A stretch of 64,000 nucleotides of DNA from Anaerolineales bacterium (lineage in GTDB: Bacteria; Chloroflexota; Anaerolineae; Anaerolineales; Villigracilaceae). Both the position numbers and the translations under genes were made by a program. The stretch is from contig JAFGCG010000084.1 of assembly GCA_016932715.1 (NCBI GenBank), positions 1-64,000 on the forward strand, written 5' to 3'. Shown here piece by piece: positions 62,546 through 64,000 of the stretch; positions within the stretch are counted from its first letter, which is position 1; every line of letters begins with the position of its first letter. The notes below the pieces were generated by a model. The model was not told where the DNA came from and searched no databases. It saw nothing but the letters and a program-made list of their open reading frames with translations.

Positions 62546-63301
62546 TTCATCTTTCTTAATGTAATACAACAAATGCGGATTGCGCTTCATTTCGCGCGCG
62601 GTAAACTCATAGACCTCATTCGCTTTCATCAACTTGACATCCGCTTCGCCGATCTTCGCAACCTTGATGATCCCCGCTTTTTCCATCAACTCACCCATTG
62701 GATCGACCTCGGTGATGACGCCCTTGTCGATGTCGCGCACGAGCATCTCGAAGGTATCGGTGTACGTGTTGCCGTTCTCATCGGTCACCTCGCCGGTGAA
62801 CTGCTTCAGGAAACGATAGTCCACGCCTTCCATTTGCTCGATGTGATGGAAGAAGGTCATGCTGTTCGTATACGACAAGCCGATCACCATGATCTTGCCG
62901 TCCAGGTCACGCAGTTTGCCGAACACAGAATTCCGTTCATAGCTGCTCTTGTACCGCAGACTGCCAAGCATCTCGGCATGCTTGCCCAGAATCGCAAACG
63001 AATAAAAGGGATGGAAGACCCGTTTGGAGCGCGGATCCATACGCACTAATTCTGTCAGTGCGCCCATCTTCGAACGCGTCTTGCGCACATCCCAGGGTTT
63101 GCCCTGGGTGAAATCAAAATTGAAGGTTGGCATGATGAGCGTCCCCTCGGGGCCGAGAGCCGCCTCCAAAGCGCGGACTACCGTCTGCAGGCCGCCTTCT
63201 ACCTCGCCAAGCGACTTATAGGAACTGTGCACGAGCAATGTGTCGCCCTCCTGCACACCCAGGTCACGAAAGCCTTCCACCAGTGTTTCGAATGTCAGCA
63301 T
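62543..63301 (-). CDS. AAC(3)-like acetyltransferase
   Basis: A 252-residue protein of the aminoglycoside 3-N-acetyltransferase fold (AntiBac acetyltransferase). Conserved segments: LLVHSSYKSLGEVEGGLQTV, GTLIMPTFNFDFT, and RVFHPFYSFAILG, which carries the catalytic His region. In glycan loci this fold N-acetylates amino sugars instead of drugs. GGAGG precedes the ATG at 63301; the 30 open codons further upstream are repeat sequence. Confidence 0.85.
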   Translation of the reverse strand: MLTFETLVEGFRDLGVQEGDTLLVHSSYKSLGEVEGGLQTVVRALEAALGPEGTLIMPTFNFDFTQGKPWDVRKTRSKMGALTELVRMDPRSKRVFHPFYSFAILGKHAEMLGSLRYKSSYERNSVFGKLRDLDGKIMVIGLSYTNSMTFFHHIEQMEGVDYRFLKQFTGEVTDENGNTYTDTFEMLVRDIDKGVITEVDPMGELMEKAGIIKVAKIGEADVKLMKANEVYEFTAREMKRNPHLLYYIKKDE

Positions 63302-63322
63302 GTTGTCCTCCGAAACTTTCTT

Positions 63323-63431
63323 CGCGCTGAGCGGAGTGCCGTGCTCGTTGGCACGCAGTCGAAGCGCGTTAGAAGAATATGTTTGCTCCATTAACTGCGC
63401 TTCGTCTTCGCCTACGGCTCCGCTCAGCGCG
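63323..63431. repeat. 109-base element with perfect 14-base CGCGCTGAGCGGAG ends
   Basis: The ends (63323-63336, 63418-63431) are identical to those at 19244-19383. It lies between the acetyltransferase and the next gene; the TGA within the right end is that gene's stop codon. Confidence 0.85.
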
Positions 63432-64000
63432 ATATAACCTTCTCATAAGCCTGCAGAAGTTTACCAAAGTTCTTCCGCCAGTCCGCTTTTTGCTCCGCGG
63501 TCTTACGCGCCGCCGCACCGATCTTCTTGAACGACCTGCGGTTTTTGATCGCATACAGGATTTTCTCTGCAAGATCATCCGCATCCCCATCCCGGAACAG
63601 CCAGCCGTTGACGCCGTCCTCGATCCATTCCCGGTTGCCCGGGATATCCGAAACCAGACAGGGCAGCCCGCTCGCCAGCGCTTCCATCAGTGAAACGGAT
63701 GAACCGTCCACGTGCGAAGGCGAGATGTAGAGGTCGGCCATGTGATACCAGCGCGGCAAGTCCTTCTGTCCGATCTGCCCGCCAAAATGGACGCGTTCCA
63801 GCAGTCCGCCCTTCATCAGGGTCTGGCGGATCTTCCCACCCTGCGAGCCTCCGCCCAACAGGATGAGATTCACGTTCGGCTTCATCGCCGCAACCTTGAC
63901 AAACGCCTTCGCCAGCACATCCACGCCATAGATCGCTTCCCAGGTGCGGTTGCAAAACAAAGTGATTTGCCGATTTGTTGATTTGCTGATTTGCCGATTT
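63424..64000 (-). CDS. GT4-family glycosyltransferase, partial at window end
   Basis: C-terminal part of a GT-B retaining glycosyltransferase. GVDVLAKAFVKVA, LILLGGGSQGGKIRQTL, RVHFGGQIGQKDLPRWYHMA and DGSSVSLMEALASGLPCLVS give the donor-binding block including the EALASG nucleotide-sugar site. The frame stays open to 64000 through a repeat (NRQISKSTNRQIT), which would be an in-frame insertion. The start lies outside the window. The stop is supplied by the CGCGCTGAGCGGAG element. Confidence 0.88.
   Translation of the reverse strand, partial: NRQISKSTNRQITLFCNRTWEAIYGVDVLAKAFVKVAAMKPNVNLILLGGGSQGGKIRQTLMKGGLLERVHFGGQIGQKDLPRWYHMADLYISPSHVDGSSVSLMEALASGLPCLVSDIPGNREWIEDGVNGWLFRDGDADDLAEKILYAIKNRRSFKKIGAAARKTAEQKADWRKNFGKLLQAYEKVISR
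63963..64000. repeat. GATTTGCCGATTTGTTGATTTGCT repeat at window end
   Basis: Four GATTTG units of nine or so bases (GATTTGCC, GATTTGTT, GATTTGCT) run to the end of the window. The GT4 frame crosses them. Confidence 0.7.

Overview
The window looks like a piece of a Chloroflexota chromosome or metagenome bin, most likely class Anaerolineae. This is an inference from gene style, not from a marker gene. The signs are lipoproteins with Thr/Pro-rich linkers behind the lipobox, WD40, TPR and CHAT proteins, GT-C type membrane glycosyltransferases, and intergenic spaces full of short palindromic repeats. No rRNA or tRNA gene was found. Most genes are moderately GC-rich; 4580-6556 and 62047-62457 are clearly more AT-rich and look acquired.

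Layout. 1-3.7 kb holds a small SpeD-like decarboxylase, an anchored exported protein, a phosphodiesterase-family lipoprotein, AMP nucleosidase and a DUF4332 protein. 3.8-7.4 kb is a small accessory island: a DUF559 nuclease-like protein flanked by direct repeats, a nuclease-helicase fusion (DUF2075), an AbrB-type orphan, a MNT nucleotidyltransferase with a stub of a partner gene, and a decayed thioesterase fragment. 7.5-15.6 kb carries a WD40 lipoprotein, a DUF4258/DUF2283 pair in which the first gene is frameshifted, and a tight three-gene operon: unknown protein, CHAT protease, 855-residue TPR protein. A decayed piece of the WD40 gene lies just behind its promoter. 15.7-30.8 kb has ettA, two lipoproteins with peptidase signatures, an ABC exporter pair, a five-PAS histidine kinase, a MocR-type regulator with a clear operator, and several unknown genes. 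31-38.9 kb has a DUF2142 membrane protein, a MerR regulator with its aldo/keto reductase, a capsule-type gene, and a WYL regulator with a VOC protein and an AlkD-like protein.

34.6-64 kb is mainly a surface-glycan locus, nearly all on the minus strand. It has a nonulosonic acid synthase without its SAF domain, a CMP-nonulosonate synthetase fused to a HAD phosphatase, an SpsF-type cytidylyltransferase, an SDR and a Gfo/Idh/MocA oxidoreductase, a DUF4910 protein, an AAC(3)-like acetyltransferase, several glycosyltransferases and membrane GT-C proteins, a bifunctional ATP sulfurylase/APS kinase and two sulfotransferases. Read together, the genes suggest a sulfated nonulosonate-containing surface polymer: PAPS is made locally and used by the sulfotransferases.

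The most unusual signal is the repeats. At least eight families of short, mostly palindromic repeats occur between genes. Several are inserted in frame inside glycan genes, several supply stop codons, and some lie directly in front of start codons where a ribosome binding site is expected. This resembles the in-frame palindromic elements known from Rickettsia, but with several unrelated families in one locus. The CHAT/TPR operon is the best candidate for an undescribed protein system.
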